Positions 34,683-43,838 of a DNA stretch of 64,000 bases are shown here, one piece after another. The stretch covers positions 1-64,000 of the forward strand of contig NZ_RWIS01000004.1 in assembly GCF_003944705.1 (NCBI RefSeq). Direction: 5' to 3'. The notes under the pieces were generated by a model. That model saw only the letters and a program-made list of their open reading frames with translations, was not told the DNA's origin and did not search any database. Source of the DNA: Hymenobacter metallilatus (GTDB taxonomy: Bacteria > Bacteroidota > Bacteroidia > Cytophagales > Hymenobacteraceae). Both the position numbers and the translations under genes were made by a program. Within the stretch, counting starts at the first letter, position 1. Every line of letters begins with the position of its first letter.

Positions 34683-35558
34683 ATGACAACCGTTTCGGTG
34701 CTGCCACTGGCCGGAAAAACTGCCCTCATAACAGGGGCTACCAGCGGTATCGGGCTGGTTACGGCCCGGGAGCTGGCCCGCCGTGGGGCCCGCGTGGTGC
34801 TGGTAGGCCGCGACCCGGACAAAGCGGCCCGGGCACAGCAGGCCATTCAGCTGGCAGCCGGCCCCGAGGCGTTGGTGCATGTGAAGTGCTTCGACTTATC
34901 GTTGCTGCGCAACGTGCATCAGCTGGCCAACGAGATGGAGCAGGAGTTTGAGCAGCTGGATATTCTGGTGAATAACGCCGGTATCATGCCGGGCCATTTT
35001 GCGCTGACCGAGGAAGGCCACGAGCTATGCTGGGCCACCAACCACCTGGCCCCCTACGTGCTAACCAACCGGCTGCTGCCGCTGCTGGACGCCGCCGGCC
35101 GGGCCCGGGTGGTTACCGTATCGTCGGTGGCGCACTGGGTGGGCGAGATTGAGCCCGACCGGAACGCGCGCAACTCGCCTGATAAGTACAGCTGGCTCAC
35201 GGCTTACGCCGACTCCAAGCTGGCCAACATCCTGTTTACCCGGGAGCTGGCGCACCGCCTCGACCTTACCGGCATCACCGCCAACTGCCTGCACCCCGGC
35301 CTGGTGGACACCGGCCTGATGCGCCCCGATACCTCGGCCGTGATGAAGGCCCTGTGGTGGCTGGCCCGTCCCGCCATGACCTCCCCGGAGCTCGGCGCAC
35401 AAACCACTTTGTACCTCGCCACCTCGCCCGAAGTCGCCAGCCAGAGCGGGCGCTATTTCGCCAACTGCAAGCCGGCCCGCTGCTCCGGCCGGGCCAGCAG
35501 CGCCCAGGAAGCCAGCCGCCTCTGGCGCATTTCGGCCGAGGAAACCGGGGTGGAATGA
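34683..35558 (+). CDS. SDR family oxidoreductase (retinol dehydrogenase-like)
   Basis: The product is 291 aa from ATG 34683 (MTTVSVLPLAGKT); an earlier ATG (34614) adds 23 residues without homology. NAD(P)-binding TGATSGIG, then NNAGIM, catalytic Ser in TVSSVAH and YADSKLAN (Tyr and Lys of the SDR triad). Similar enzymes are annotated as retinol dehydrogenase or WW-domain oxidoreductase-like; the true substrate is unknown. It starts 70 bases after the LRR-kinase. Confidence 0.9.
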   Translation: MTTVSVLPLAGKTALITGATSGIGLVTARELARRGARVVLVGRDPDKAARAQQAIQLAAGPEALVHVKCFDLSLLRNVHQLANEMEQEFEQLDILVNNAGIMPGHFALTEEGHELCWATNHLAPYVLTNRLLPLLDAAGRARVVTVSSVAHWVGEIEPDRNARNSPDKYSWLTAYADSKLANILFTRELAHRLDLTGITANCLHPGLVDTGLMRPDTSAVMKALWWLARPAMTSPELGAQTTLYLATSPEVASQSGRYFANCKPARCSGRASSAQEASRLWRISAEETGVE

Positions 35559-35592
35559 CGTGCGTTAGTCATTTTTAAGCAGACTTTTTGCC

Positions 35593-35692
35593 AGGTCAGC
35601 CAGAACGCAGTGAAGGACCTTATCACGCTAGAATCACCACTAAACGATGTTGTTCAAGTGTAATAAGGTCCTTCACTGCGTTCAGGATGACC
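35593..35692. repeat. MITE/REP-like element with GAACGCAGTGAAGGACC arms
   Basis: Arms at 35593-35626 and 35659-35692 are near-perfect reverse complements around a 32-base core. The outer ends read AGGTCA(G/T)CC, akin to the GTCAT ends of the elements at 13407 and 54139. A frame open through this repeat joins the AlbA_2 gene but is a by-product. Confidence 0.75.
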
Positions 35693-35722
35693 TTACAGCC
35701 CGTCATTACCACATACATCCTT

Positions 35723-36355
35723 ATGACCGAGCTACTGGAACTGATCAGGCAGGGCGAAGGGGAGCGGCTGGAATTCAAGCAGCGCACCACCCATCCTACC
35801 CGCATTGCCCGCACACTGTCGTCGCTGGCCAACACGCACGGGGGCCGGGTGCTGGTGGGGGTGGATGATAATGGCCGCATATTGGGAGTGCGCGACGTGG
35901 AGGAGGAATTATTTCAGCTCCGGCAAGCCGCCCAGCACTACATCGACCCGCCCATCCGGCTGCGGTTTGAGGAGATAGAGGCCGACAACGGCCGGGCCGT
36001 ACTCATCGTAACCGTGCCGGAAAGCACCGAAAAGCCCCACCGCGCCCAAATAGCCGACGATGAATGGCGCACCTACGTACGGGTGCGCGACGAAAGCGTG
36101 CTGGCCAGCTCCCTCACCGAGAAAGTGCTGGAACGCCAGGAGCCAGCCACCTCGCAGTTCGAACGGATTCCGCTGAACAAGGAAGAGCTGGCGGTGCTGA
36201 CGTATCTGCGGGAGCACCCACGCATTACGCTGCCGCAGTACATGAAGCTGCTCAACATTGGGCAGCGCCGGGCTTACCGCACCCTCATCAAGCTCACCCT
36301 GCACGGCTACATCAAGCACCACGACAAGCAGAAGGAAGTGTATTACACGCTCTGA
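35723..36355 (+). CDS. AlbA_2/Schlafen-type putative DNA-binding protein
   Basis: The product is 210 aa from ATG 35723. The domain opens with GEGERLEFKQR and continues ARTLSSLANTHGGRVLVGVD, the AlbA_2 (divergent AAA-4/Schlafen-like) pattern. The C-terminal 65 residues look like a winged helix (LAVLTYLREHPRITLPQYMK). Members are suspected regulators or nucleic acid binders. The upstream frame extension crosses a repeat and is not taken as coding. Confidence 0.85.
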   Translation: MTELLELIRQGEGERLEFKQRTTHPTRIARTLSSLANTHGGRVLVGVDDNGRILGVRDVEEELFQLRQAAQHYIDPPIRLRFEEIEADNGRAVLIVTVPESTEKPHRAQIADDEWRTYVRVRDESVLASSLTEKVLERQEPATSQFERIPLNKEELAVLTYLREHPRITLPQYMKLLNIGQRRAYRTLIKLTLHGYIKHHDKQKEVYYTL

Positions 36356-36741
36356 ACAGGCTCCAGCAAATCCCAGAGGTTGCCGTATAAATCGGCGAAT
36401 ACCAGCACGGTACCGTAGGGTTCCGTTACCGGCGGCCGCACAATGCGCACGTTTTGCGCCAGCAGGCGGGCGTGGTCCCGGGCGAGGTTATCGGTGTAGA
36501 GAAACAGGGCCACGCGGCCGCCGGTCTGATTGCCGACTGCCGCTTGCTGGGCGGGCGTGGCCGCCTTAGCCAGCAGCAACTCCGCGCCAGTTGCGCCGGG
36601 TGGTGCCACTCGTACCCAGCGCTTTTCCGGACTCAGCGGCGTGTCTTCCACCAGCACAAACCCCAGCTTTTCCGTGTAGAAGCGAATGGCTTCGTCATAG
36701 TCCGCCACCACTAGAGTAACGAGAGCAATACGCTGAGGCAT
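36343..36741 (-). CDS. VOC family (glyoxalase-like) protein
   Basis: The product is 132 aa. It begins RIALVTLVVADYDEAIRFYT, the first beta-alpha-beta of the vicinal oxygen chelate fold, and ends VFADLYGNLWDLLEP. Metal-ligand positions are plausible but substrate is unknown. Its 3' end overlaps the convergent AlbA_2 gene by 13 bases. Confidence 0.88.
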   Translation of the reverse strand: MPQRIALVTLVVADYDEAIRFYTEKLGFVLVEDTPLSPEKRWVRVAPPGATGAELLLAKAATPAQQAAVGNQTGGRVALFLYTDNLARDHARLLAQNVRIVRPPVTEPYGTVLVFADLYGNLWDLLEPVQSV

Positions 36742-36922
36742 GGAGTTTCGCTTTGCACTTGCAGATTATATTAATTATATAATTTTTGCTTTTCTAACCT
36801 GTACACAAACCACCACAACAATACACTGTCTACTACAATCTTCCAGAGAGTAATTGTTAGTTCAATTCGTCCTATCATGAAATTAAAAAGCATCATACTA
36901 ACAACTATTTACGACGCATATA

Positions 36923-37168
36923 TCACTGTATCCAACTTGGCTTTATATCCATATATATATCCAATACATCAACTAGCTTCCAATATCCCGCTGACACTAA
37001 TATATCCAGCAAACTAAAGGTAGAGGCCAGCCAAAGCATATAAAACAACACCCCTGCTTTGTAACCAGAGAAGAAGGACATAACCAGCCAAATGAACGAA
37101 ATAAAAATAATATTCTTTGCAAAGACATATAAAAGCAAACATTTATCTGATTTAATCAATTGTTTCAT
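36923..37168 (-). CDS. Small membrane protein, AT-rich
   Basis: The product is 81 aa with two hydrophobic segments (about 15-33 and 39-60; IIFISFIWLVMSFF, GVLFYMLWLASTFSLLDIL). It is unrecognised. The DNA from 36750 to 37230 is clearly AT-rich, so this frame may be recently acquired. The preceding 180 bases (36742-36922) show no gene. Confidence 0.5.
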   Translation of the reverse strand: MKQLIKSDKCLLLYVFAKNIIFISFIWLVMSFFSGYKAGVLFYMLWLASTFSLLDILVSAGYWKLVDVLDIYMDIKPSWIQ

Positions 37169-37182
37169 AATTCAGCAATGAA

Positions 37183-37229
37183 TAAAAAAAAATAACCCTC
37201 ATCCAATTTGAACGAAGGTTATTTTTTTA
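37183..37229 (-). terminator. Intrinsic terminator of the small Lys-rich gene
   Basis: The stem AAAAAAATAACC / GGTTATTTTTTT has a 20-base loop and a T-run on either strand. It lies directly after the stop of the 38-aa gene at 37235. Confidence 0.75.
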
Positions 37230-37234
37230 AATTT

Positions 37235-37351
37235 CTAGTCTTGTTGACGAGCTTTCAGAGCTTTTTTCTCTTCCTTAGCGGCCTTTTTTTCCTTAGTGGT
37301 TTTGGCTGGCTCTTTCTTTTTCTCTTTGCGGGGTTCCTGGGCTTTTGCCAT
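37235..37351 (-). CDS. Lysine-rich micro-protein, 38 aa
   Basis: The short frame from ATG 37351 to TAG 37235 encodes a highly charged peptide (MAKAQEPRKEKKKEP at the start, EEKKALKARQQD at the end). It has no hydrophobic core and would be a basic, probably helical or disordered peptide. A good terminator directly follows the stop, which argues that it is a real transcript. It may bind nucleic acid or ribosomes, but this is a guess from charge alone. Confidence 0.6.
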   Translation of the reverse strand: MAKAQEPRKEKKKEPAKTTKEKKAAKEEKKALKARQQD

Positions 37352-37429
37352 GATGCGTAGTGTGGGATGAAGGGTGAATCAGAAGGTTTTTAACGTGGTG
37401 CTGGCAGCGGGTGTTGTGCGCGCACCGGT

Positions 37430-37960
37430 TTAGTGCAGGCCCGGCAGATACCGCTCCCGCAGCAGATTGAGGTGGTGGGCCTCGTGGCCGGGCAGAATGT
37501 AGGCCAGGGCCCGCACACTCACCGGCTGCCCGCTGGCCGTACCCTGCCGGGCTACGGCCTCGGCCGAAAACGACTCCAGCAGGCTCAGCGTGGCCGCCCG
37601 CACCGCGTCGTACTCCGCCAGAATATCGGCGAAGGTACGGGCATCGGCGCCGGAAACGGGCACGTAGTCGTCCTGCTCGAAGCCGGGCAGCGGGGTAGTG
37701 TCGCCGCGCCCGATGCGCAGGGCCCGGTAGGCGAAGATGCGCTCCGTATCGAGCATGTGCACCAGATTTTCCTTGATGCTCCACTTGCCCGGGGCGTAGC
37801 GGAACGCGCCCTGCTCCTCGGTAAATCCGGCCAGCAACTGGCGCAGCTCCCGGGGCTGCCGGCGCAACGCTTCCAGCGGATCCTCGGCAATCAGCTTCAC
37901 ATAGGTGTGGTAATAGGGGGCGTACTCGGTGGAGGCGGGTGGGGTGAAATGAGTGCTCAT
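37430..37960 (-). CDS. DinB family protein
   Basis: The product is 176 aa from ATG 37960 (MSTHFTPPASTEY); a longer start adds 33 residues. The four-helix DinB_2 pattern includes YAPGKWSIKENLVHMLDTER (first metal His) and YILPGHEAHHLNLLRERYL with the C-terminal histidine pair. DinB-like proteins are metal-dependent and often act as thiol-dependent transferases. Substrate unknown. Confidence 0.88.
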   Translation of the reverse strand: MSTHFTPPASTEYAPYYHTYVKLIAEDPLEALRRQPRELRQLLAGFTEEQGAFRYAPGKWSIKENLVHMLDTERIFAYRALRIGRGDTTPLPGFEQDDYVPVSGADARTFADILAEYDAVRAATLSLLESFSAEAVARQGTASGQPVSVRALAYILPGHEAHHLNLLRERYLPGLH

Positions 37961-38088
37961 GGCGGCGAATGTAGCGGAATCCGGATAACTTCGGGAAGCG
38001 GCCGGGTTAGCCACGCGCTGATGTAGGCGCAGCACGTTGCACACCTCCAGTTTATTCAAGCTATTACGAATTCTTACTTACTACTTAT

Positions 38089-38652
38089 ATGCGCCTTTCC
38101 TTGTGGCGTCGTCTGACTGGTGGCGTGTTTCTGCTGCTGATATTCCACGCCACCGGTATTACCCTTGATGCTCTCACTGACCAGGCCCGCCCGGCCGACT
38201 GCCTGGTGGTACCCGGCAACACGGTAAACCCGGACGGCAGCCTTTCGCCCCGCCTGGAAGCCCGCTTGGATGAGGCGCTACGCTTGTACCGGGCCGGCGT
38301 GAGTCGGTATATTTTTGTCAGCGGCGGCCTGGGCAAGGAAGGGTATTATGAGGGCAGCGCAATGCGCCGCTACCTGCTGCAGCAAGGTGTACCCAATACG
38401 GCTATTTACACCGATAATCAAGGCAACAACACCTTGGCTACGGCCCGAAATTTCACTCAGCTGGCACGGACGCAACAGTGGAAATCGGCAGTGGTTGTGT
38501 CGCAGTTTTTCCACTTGAGCCGCACCAAATTGCTGTTGCGGCAGCAGGGAGTTGCGGAAGTTTCGGGCTCAGCGGCCCGATATATAGAAGTGCGCGACGG
38601 GTACGCGCTGTTGCGGGAGATACCAGCACTGTATGCGGCTTGGTTGCGCTGA
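38089..38652 (+). CDS. YdcF/ElyC/SanA family (DUF218) protein
   Basis: The product is 187 aa with an N-terminal hydrophobic anchor. The DUF218 core has DCLVVPGNTV, VSRYIFVSGGLGKEG, DNQGNNTLATARN and AVVVSQFFHLSRT. Family members are linked to envelope polysaccharide or peptidoglycan metabolism. Start at 38089 fits the anchor and is 129 bases from the divergent DinB gene. Confidence 0.88.
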   Translation: MRLSLWRRLTGGVFLLLIFHATGITLDALTDQARPADCLVVPGNTVNPDGSLSPRLEARLDEALRLYRAGVSRYIFVSGGLGKEGYYEGSAMRRYLLQQGVPNTAIYTDNQGNNTLATARNFTQLARTQQWKSAVVVSQFFHLSRTKLLLRQQGVAEVSGSAARYIEVRDGYALLREIPALYAAWLR

Positions 38653-38715
38653 GGAAGCTGTAACGCTACGCCTACCGGAACCGTACACGCAGCACACAAT
38701 CTCAACCCCTCCCCG

Positions 38716-39237
38716 ATGTCTTCTCTTGTTGAAAAAGGTCTTTCTATTTCAAAAAACGCCCTGTTCAGCGTATTTCTCAACCGCGCCGGCAAGCTGCTGG
38801 GCCGCCCCTTTAAGGTGGTAATGGTACTTAATGAGGTAGCCAACAAGCTGGCCAGCAAAGACAGCGGCGACAACAAGTTCAAGCAGGTATTTGACGTGGG
38901 CCGCACCCTAGTACGGCTGGTGCGTAACTACGTCAGTGGTGAGTACCGGCAGATTGACACCGGCACTATTGTGTCGGCGCTGGGCGTGCTGCTCTACACT
39001 CTTTCCCCCGTCGATCTGGTCCCCGATTTTATTCCGGTGGTAGGCTTTCTGGATGATCTGGCCTTGATCAGCTGGTTCATTGAGAAGTTCCAGGGCGAGA
39101 TTACCCGCTTCCGCGAATGGGAATCTACCCACGCCGCCCAGGAAACCGACGATATTCCGGCCGCTTCCCGCACTCCCAAGGCCTCTAACACCAACACCCA
39201 GAACACGCCCGCCGTGGCCGAGCTGGGCCATTCCTAG
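38716..39237 (+). CDS. YkvA family (DUF1232) membrane protein
   Basis: The product is 173 aa. The DUF1232 core is [20 protein letters not shown] followed by [13 protein letters not shown], one or two short membrane-associated helices. The polar C-terminal tail of about 35 residues is Thr/Asn/Pro rich. Function unknown. It lies 63 bases downstream of the DUF218 gene and could share its transcript. Confidence 0.88.
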   Translation: MSSLVEKGLSISKNALFSVFLNRAGKLLGRPFKVVMVLNEVANKLASKDSGDNKFKQVFDVGRTLVRLVRNYVSGEYRQIDTGTIVSALGVLLYTLSPVDLVPDFIPVVGFLDDLALISWFIEKFQGEITRFREWESTHAAQETDDIPAASRTPKASNTNTQNTPAVAELGHS

Positions 39238-39334
39238 AATTACAGATTGCGCAGATTCGTTCTATAATGCCCGGCCGATTTTGGTCGGGCGTTTTGCGTT
39301 GAACGCCCCTGCGCCACCCACTGCGAGAAACCCG

Positions 39335-39362
39335 TTTGCAAGCAGCCGAAGCCGTACTTTTG
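39335..39362 (+). promoter_or_regulatory. Promoter of the S46 peptidase gene
   Basis: TTTG (39335-39338) and TACTTTTG (39355-39362) fit the Bacteroidetes -33 and -7 elements with a 16-base spacer, slightly short. The ATG is 37 bases further on. Confidence 0.65.
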
Positions 39363-39399
39363 CGTCTTTCCGCCCACCTCCACCCCTTTCATCTTCAGA

Positions 39400-41661
39400 A
39401 TGACGATTCGTACCCGGCTGGCGCTGCTGGCCTTCACCCTGCTTTCGGCCCTGCCCGCGGCCCGCGCCGATGAGGGCATGTGGCTGCCCCTGCTGCTCAA
39501 GCAGCTCAACGAGGCCGACATGCAGAAAAAAGGCCTCAAGCTTACTGCTGAGCAAATTTACTCCATCAACCAGGGCAGCCTCAAAGACGCCATTGTGCAG
39601 TTTGGCGGCGGCTGCACCGGCGAGATTATCTCCGACCAGGGCCTGCTGCTCACCAACCACCACTGCGGCTACGGCCAGATTCAGAGCCATTCCTCGGTGG
39701 AGAATGACTACCTGACGAAAGGCTACTGGGCCATGGACCGCAGCCAGGAGCTGCCCAACCCCGGCCTCACGGCCACCTTCATTGTGCGCATGGAGGACGT
39801 GACCAGCCAGGTGCTGGCCGGCGTACCCACCACGGGCATCACCGAGGCCGACCGGGAGAAACTGGTGCAAACCAACTCCCAGCGCGTGGCTCAGGCTTCG
39901 GTGCAAGGAACAGGATACCAGGCTTTCGTGCGGCCCATGTTCAACGGCAACGAGTACTACCTGTTCGTAACGGAAGTATTCCAGGACATCCGCTTGGTGG
40001 GCGCGCCCCCGAGCAGCATCGGCAAATTCGGTGGCGACACGGATAACTGGGCCTGGCCCCGCCACACCGGCGACTTCAGCATCTTCCGCATCTACGCCGG
40101 CCCCGACAACAAGCCCGCCCCCTACTCGCCCGACAACAAGCCCTTCAAGCCCCGCCACCACCTGCCCATTTCCCTGCAAGGCGTGCAGCCCGGCGACTTT
40201 ACCATGGTATTCGGCTTCCCCGGCCGCACCAACGAGTACCTTACCAGCTGGGGCGTGGAAGAAACCTACGCTCTTTCCGACCCGGCCAAAATCCGTATTC
40301 GGGAAGCCAAGCTGAAGGTGCTGGACGCCGATATGAAGGCCTCCGACAAGGTGCGGATTCAGTACGCGGCCAAGTACGCCAGCATTGCCAACTACTGGAA
40401 AAAGTGGATTGGCGAGGTGCGTGGGCTGAAAAAGCTGGACGCCGTGCGCGTGAAGCAGCAGCAGGAAGTAGGGTTTCAGAAGTGGGCCGAAAGCGGCGAC
40501 GAAGCCCGGCGCGCCACCTTCGCCACTCTGCTGCCCGATTTGCAGCGCAACTACGCCACCGCCCGCGACTACACCCTGGCCCGCGACTATGTGACCGAAG
40601 CCGCTTTGGGCGTGGAGCTGATGACCTACGCCAACAGCCTGCTGCCCTTGCTGGAAATGGTGGATAAGAAAGCCCCCGCCGCCGAGTTGGCCGCCGCCGT
40701 GGACAAAGCCAAGAAAGGCACGCCCGGCTTCTTCCGCAACTACAACGCCCCCACCGACCAGAAAGTGGCCGCCCAGCTGCTGCCCCTGTACGCTACCGGC
40801 ACCCCGGCCCGCCTGCTGCCCGCCTACGTGAGCAACCTGCAGAAGCAGTACGCCGCCCAGGGCGGGTGGAACGCCTACGCCGCCCAGCTGTTTAGCAAGT
40901 CGCGCCTCACGTCGCAGGAGTCGGCGCTGGCGGTGCTGGATGAGGTGGCTCAGGGCAAGGCCGAGGCGCTGCGCCAGGACCCCGCCGTACTGCTGGCTTC
41001 GGCCATCATCGGCAACTACCGCACGGCCATCCTGCCCACTTACACCGCCGCCACCGACCAGATTGCCCTGCTCCAGCGCACCTACGTGGCCGGCCTGCGC
41101 TTGCAGCAGCCGGAGCGCAAGTTCTACCCCGATGCCAACTCCACCCTGCGCCTCGCCTACGGCCAGGTAGCCGGCTACCAGCCCGCCGACGGTACCAAGT
41201 ACGACTTCTACACCACCCTCGACGGCATTATGGAAAAGGCCGACCCCACCAACCCCGAGTTTGAAGTGCCCGCCCGCCTCGCCGAGCTGTACCGCAACAA
41301 GGATTTCGGCCCCTACGCCTACAAAGGCTCGGTGCCGGTGGCCTTCATTGCCACCAACCACACAACTGGCGGCAACAGCGGCTCGCCCGTTATCAACGGC
41401 CGCGGGGAACTGATTGGCACCAACTTCGACCGGAACTGGGAAGGCACCATGTCCGATATCATGTTCGACCCTGACCGGGTGCGCAACATCACCCTGGACG
41501 TGCGCTACATGCTGTTCGTGGTGGATAAATTCGCCGGGGCCGGCCATCTGGTGAAGGAAATGACCTTGGTGGGCGGTGCTGCCGATGCCACTCCCGCCGG
41601 CAACGGCCAGAAACCGGAGAAGATCAAAGTGAAGCGTAAGCCGGCCAAGGAAAAGGCCTAG
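39400..41661 (+). CDS. S46 dipeptidyl-peptidase, DPP11-like
   Basis: The product is 753 aa with a signal peptide ending in ARA-DEG. Chymotrypsin-like catalytic elements are TNHHCGYG (His about 88) and GGNSGSPVIN (Ser 660). In Porphyromonas DPP11 an Arg 18 residues after the catalytic Ser (R673 from S655) sets specificity for Asp/Glu at P1, whereas DPP7 has Gly. Here the equivalent residue is R678 in NFDRNWEG, so acidic specificity is predicted. A Lys/Pro-rich tail ends the protein. It is periplasmic and helps use protein as food. Confidence 0.94.
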   Translation: MTIRTRLALLAFTLLSALPAARADEGMWLPLLLKQLNEADMQKKGLKLTAEQIYSINQGSLKDAIVQFGGGCTGEIISDQGLLLTNHHCGYGQIQSHSSVENDYLTKGYWAMDRSQELPNPGLTATFIVRMEDVTSQVLAGVPTTGITEADREKLVQTNSQRVAQASVQGTGYQAFVRPMFNGNEYYLFVTEVFQDIRLVGAPPSSIGKFGGDTDNWAWPRHTGDFSIFRIYAGPDNKPAPYSPDNKPFKPRHHLPISLQGVQPGDFTMVFGFPGRTNEYLTSWGVEETYALSDPAKIRIREAKLKVLDADMKASDKVRIQYAAKYASIANYWKKWIGEVRGLKKLDAVRVKQQQEVGFQKWAESGDEARRATFATLLPDLQRNYATARDYTLARDYVTEAALGVELMTYANSLLPLLEMVDKKAPAAELAAAVDKAKKGTPGFFRNYNAPTDQKVAAQLLPLYATGTPARLLPAYVSNLQKQYAAQGGWNAYAAQLFSKSRLTSQESALAVLDEVAQGKAEALRQDPAVLLASAIIGNYRTAILPTYTAATDQIALLQRTYVAGLRLQQPERKFYPDANSTLRLAYGQVAGYQPADGTKYDFYTTLDGIMEKADPTNPEFEVPARLAELYRNKDFGPYAYKGSVPVAFIATNHTTGGNSGSPVINGRGELIGTNFDRNWEGTMSDIMFDPDRVRNITLDVRYMLFVVDKFAGAGHLVKEMTLVGGAADATPAGNGQKPEKIKVKRKPAKEKA

Positions 41662-41681
41662 CCTGCTCGCCTGCATATGTA

Positions 41682-41717
41682 AAACGTCCGCCGGAAATGT
41701 ATCTTCCGGCGGGCGTT
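41682..41717. terminator. Terminator after the S46 peptidase
   Basis: The stem AACGTCCGCCGGAA / TTCCGGCGGGCGTT (one wobble pair) encloses an eight-base loop and is followed by TGTGCTTT. The next gene starts 11 bases on. Confidence 0.75.
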
Positions 41718-41727
41718 TGTGCTTTAT

Positions 41728-42339
41728 ATGAATTTGATACTCCTATTTCCTGATTTACAGAATATCAGCCGGAAGCTGCGGGAGCACTCCAGCAAGCTCA
41801 AGTTCAGCTATTCCGAAACTACCATTCGAATTCAGGCGCCAGTTGACAGCCCGGGAGATACGATTTATGCCAACCTGATCTGGTTAGCAATAACTGTAGT
41901 AGCCAGTGTCATTGCTTTCGTCTGTAAAGAGTATGGGTTTGGAATAATGTCAATACTCACTGGGCTAGGTTCCGCTCTATATACGTATATGACTCGTAAT
42001 AAACCTCCCGACCTTAAGACGATTAGGTTACAAAACAAAATTGTAGTTGACACGCTGGCCCAACAGATTATAGTAGAGCATCTGCATCCGTACTATCAAC
42101 AGCAAGTAGCGAAAACCACCCTAGTTGCCTTCTCACAGGTACAGAAGGTGAAAGCTTACGATGGAGCAAGAACAGAGGAACATAAGTATGGATTGCTTTG
42201 CGTTGAGCTAACAGACGACGTGCTCCTGTACTTAGCCGAGGTTGAAACAATGAATACCACCCAAAGCCTCGCCCGCGTGCTACAGCAGATACTGGGGTTG
42301 CCCGTCGACCCGGAGCCGAAAGCATGGTGGCAATTCTGA
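41728..42339 (+). CDS. Hypothetical membrane protein, 203 aa
   Basis: ATG 41728 is preferred to a GTG three codons earlier that overlaps the preceding terminator. Two adjacent membrane segments occupy about residues 48-85 (ANLIWLAITVVASVIAFVC, IMSILTGLGSALYTYM). The cytoplasmic or periplasmic C-terminal part looks like a beta-rich domain ending in a helix (TTQSLARVLQQILG). Family not recognised. Confidence 0.7.
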   Translation: MNLILLFPDLQNISRKLREHSSKLKFSYSETTIRIQAPVDSPGDTIYANLIWLAITVVASVIAFVCKEYGFGIMSILTGLGSALYTYMTRNKPPDLKTIRLQNKIVVDTLAQQIIVEHLHPYYQQQVAKTTLVAFSQVQKVKAYDGARTEEHKYGLLCVELTDDVLLYLAEVETMNTTQSLARVLQQILGLPVDPEPKAWWQF

Positions 42340-42384
42340 CAGGCTGCGCTACCTTGTGCGGCACTCCTTTCCCCCTCGCCCGCT

Positions 42385-43656
42385 ATGCGTCTTTTGTGGC
42401 CTTTAGCAGCTGCCCTGCTTTTCAGCATTACCGGGGCTGCTTCCGCTCAGACTTCTCCACCAGCCCTGCTCCTGCGCCCTGCCGCCGTGTTCGATGGCGA
42501 AACCCTGCACCCGGGCTGGGCGGTGCTCACGGAGGGCAACAAGATAAAAGCCGTGGGCCCCGCCGCCCAGCTTCAGGCTCCGGCCGGAGCGCGCACCCTG
42601 GAGCTACCGGGCCTCACGCTGCTGCCGGGCCTCATTGAGGGCCACAGCCACCTGCTGCTGCACCCCTACAACGAAACGCCCTGGAACGACCAGGTGCTGC
42701 TGGAATCGGAAGCGCTGCGGGTGGCCCGGGCCACGGTGCACGCCCGCCAAACGCTGGAAGCCTGTTTTACCACTGCCCGCGACCTGGGCTCGGAAGGCGC
42801 GGGCTACGCCGATGTGGGCCTGAAGCAAGCCATTGAGCAGGGCCTGATTCCGGGGCCGCGCCTGCTGGTAGCCACCCGCGCGTTGGTGGCCACCGGCAGC
42901 TACGGCCCCAAGCTTTCCGTGGATGTAGAGGTGCCCCAGGGGGCCCAGGAAGCCGATGGCGTGGACGGCGTTATCCGGGCCGTACGGGAGCAGATTGGTA
43001 AGGGCGCCGACATTATTAAGGTGTACGCCGACTACCGCTGGGGAGCCAACGAGCCCAGCCGCCCCACGTTTTCCCAGGACGAGCTAAACCTGATTGTGCA
43101 AACCGCCCGCAGCGCCGGCCGGCCCGTGGTGGCCCACGCCAGCACGCCCGAAGGTATGCGCCGGGCCACGCTGGCCGGCGTGCAAACCATTGAGCACGGC
43201 GACGGGGGTACCCTGGAAGTATTCCGGCTGATGAAGCAGCGCGGCGTGGCGCTGTGTCCCACCGTGGCCGCCGGCGACGCTATTTCCCGCTACCGGGGTT
43301 GGCAGCCCGGCACCACGCCCGAGCCGGAGCGCATCCGCCAGAAGCGGGAAAGCATGCGCTTGGCCCTGCAAAGCGGCGTGGAGCTGGCTGTGGGCGGCGA
43401 CGTGGGCGTATTCCAGCACGGCGACAACCTACGCGAAGCCGAGCAGCTGGTGCAGAACTATAACCTCAGCAGCCTGCAGATACTGCGCGGCCTCACCGCC
43501 ACCAACGCCCGCCTGTTCCAGCTCCCCGACCGGGGCCGCCTCCAGCCCGGCCTCCTCGCCGACCTCATAGCCGTACCCGGCGACCCAACCCAAGACATCA
43601 AAGCCCTGCGGCAGGTACGGCTGGTGGTGAAGGGTGGAGTGATTGTGAAAGAGTAG
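42385..43656 (+). CDS. Secreted amidohydrolase family protein
   Basis: The product is 423 aa with a signal peptide (LLWPLAAALLFSITGAASA). Metal-binding GHSHLLL begins the barrel; ARDLGSEG, IIKVYADYRWG, VVAHASTPEG, TIEHGDGGT and ELAVGGDVG follow in the imidazolonepropionase-like order. The final Asp of the metal site is in the GGDVG turn. Likely a periplasmic dipeptidase or amide hydrolase. Its TAG stop (43654-43656) lies in the left arm of the inverted-repeat element 43653-43838. Confidence 0.9.
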   Translation: MRLLWPLAAALLFSITGAASAQTSPPALLLRPAAVFDGETLHPGWAVLTEGNKIKAVGPAAQLQAPAGARTLELPGLTLLPGLIEGHSHLLLHPYNETPWNDQVLLESEALRVARATVHARQTLEACFTTARDLGSEGAGYADVGLKQAIEQGLIPGPRLLVATRALVATGSYGPKLSVDVEVPQGAQEADGVDGVIRAVREQIGKGADIIKVYADYRWGANEPSRPTFSQDELNLIVQTARSAGRPVVAHASTPEGMRRATLAGVQTIEHGDGGTLEVFRLMKQRGVALCPTVAAGDAISRYRGWQPGTTPEPERIRQKRESMRLALQSGVELAVGGDVGVFQHGDNLREAEQLVQNYNLSSLQILRGLTATNARLFQLPDRGRLQPGLLADLIAVPGDPTQDIKALRQVRLVVKGGVIVKE

Positions 43657-43838
43657 CGCGCAGCTCTGCTTCGCGCACGAGCGGAGCGAGTATGCGGTAC
43701 TGCACCGCCAGAATACGTTTAGAAATTGTCATGCTTCGATAAAGTCAGCATAACAGAAACAATGTTTACTAACTCCCGCACACGTTCTAATGTAGCTACT
43801 CGCCTGCGGCTCGTGCGCGAAGCAGAGCTGCGCGCTAC
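43653..43838. repeat. MITE-like element with 30-bp perfect terminal inverted repeats
   Basis: Arms 43653-43682 and 43809-43838 (GTAGCGCGCAGCTCTGCTTC onward) are exact reverse complements. Each end carries TA next to GCGCGC, compatible with a TA target duplication. The interior is about 126 bases with no gene. The left arm holds the TAG of the amidohydrolase, and the right arm holds the TAG of the convergent glycosyltransferase. Confidence 0.8.

Noticed and set aside
35588..35722. Upstream extension of the AlbA_2 gene
   Set aside because: The extra 45 codons read through an inverted-repeat element; the AlbA_2 domain begins right after ATG 35723.
39262..41676. Reverse frame of 804 codons opposite the S46 peptidase
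   Set aside because: The forward frame has a signal peptide, promoter and catalytic residues; the reverse one is a His/Gly/Val-rich shadow.
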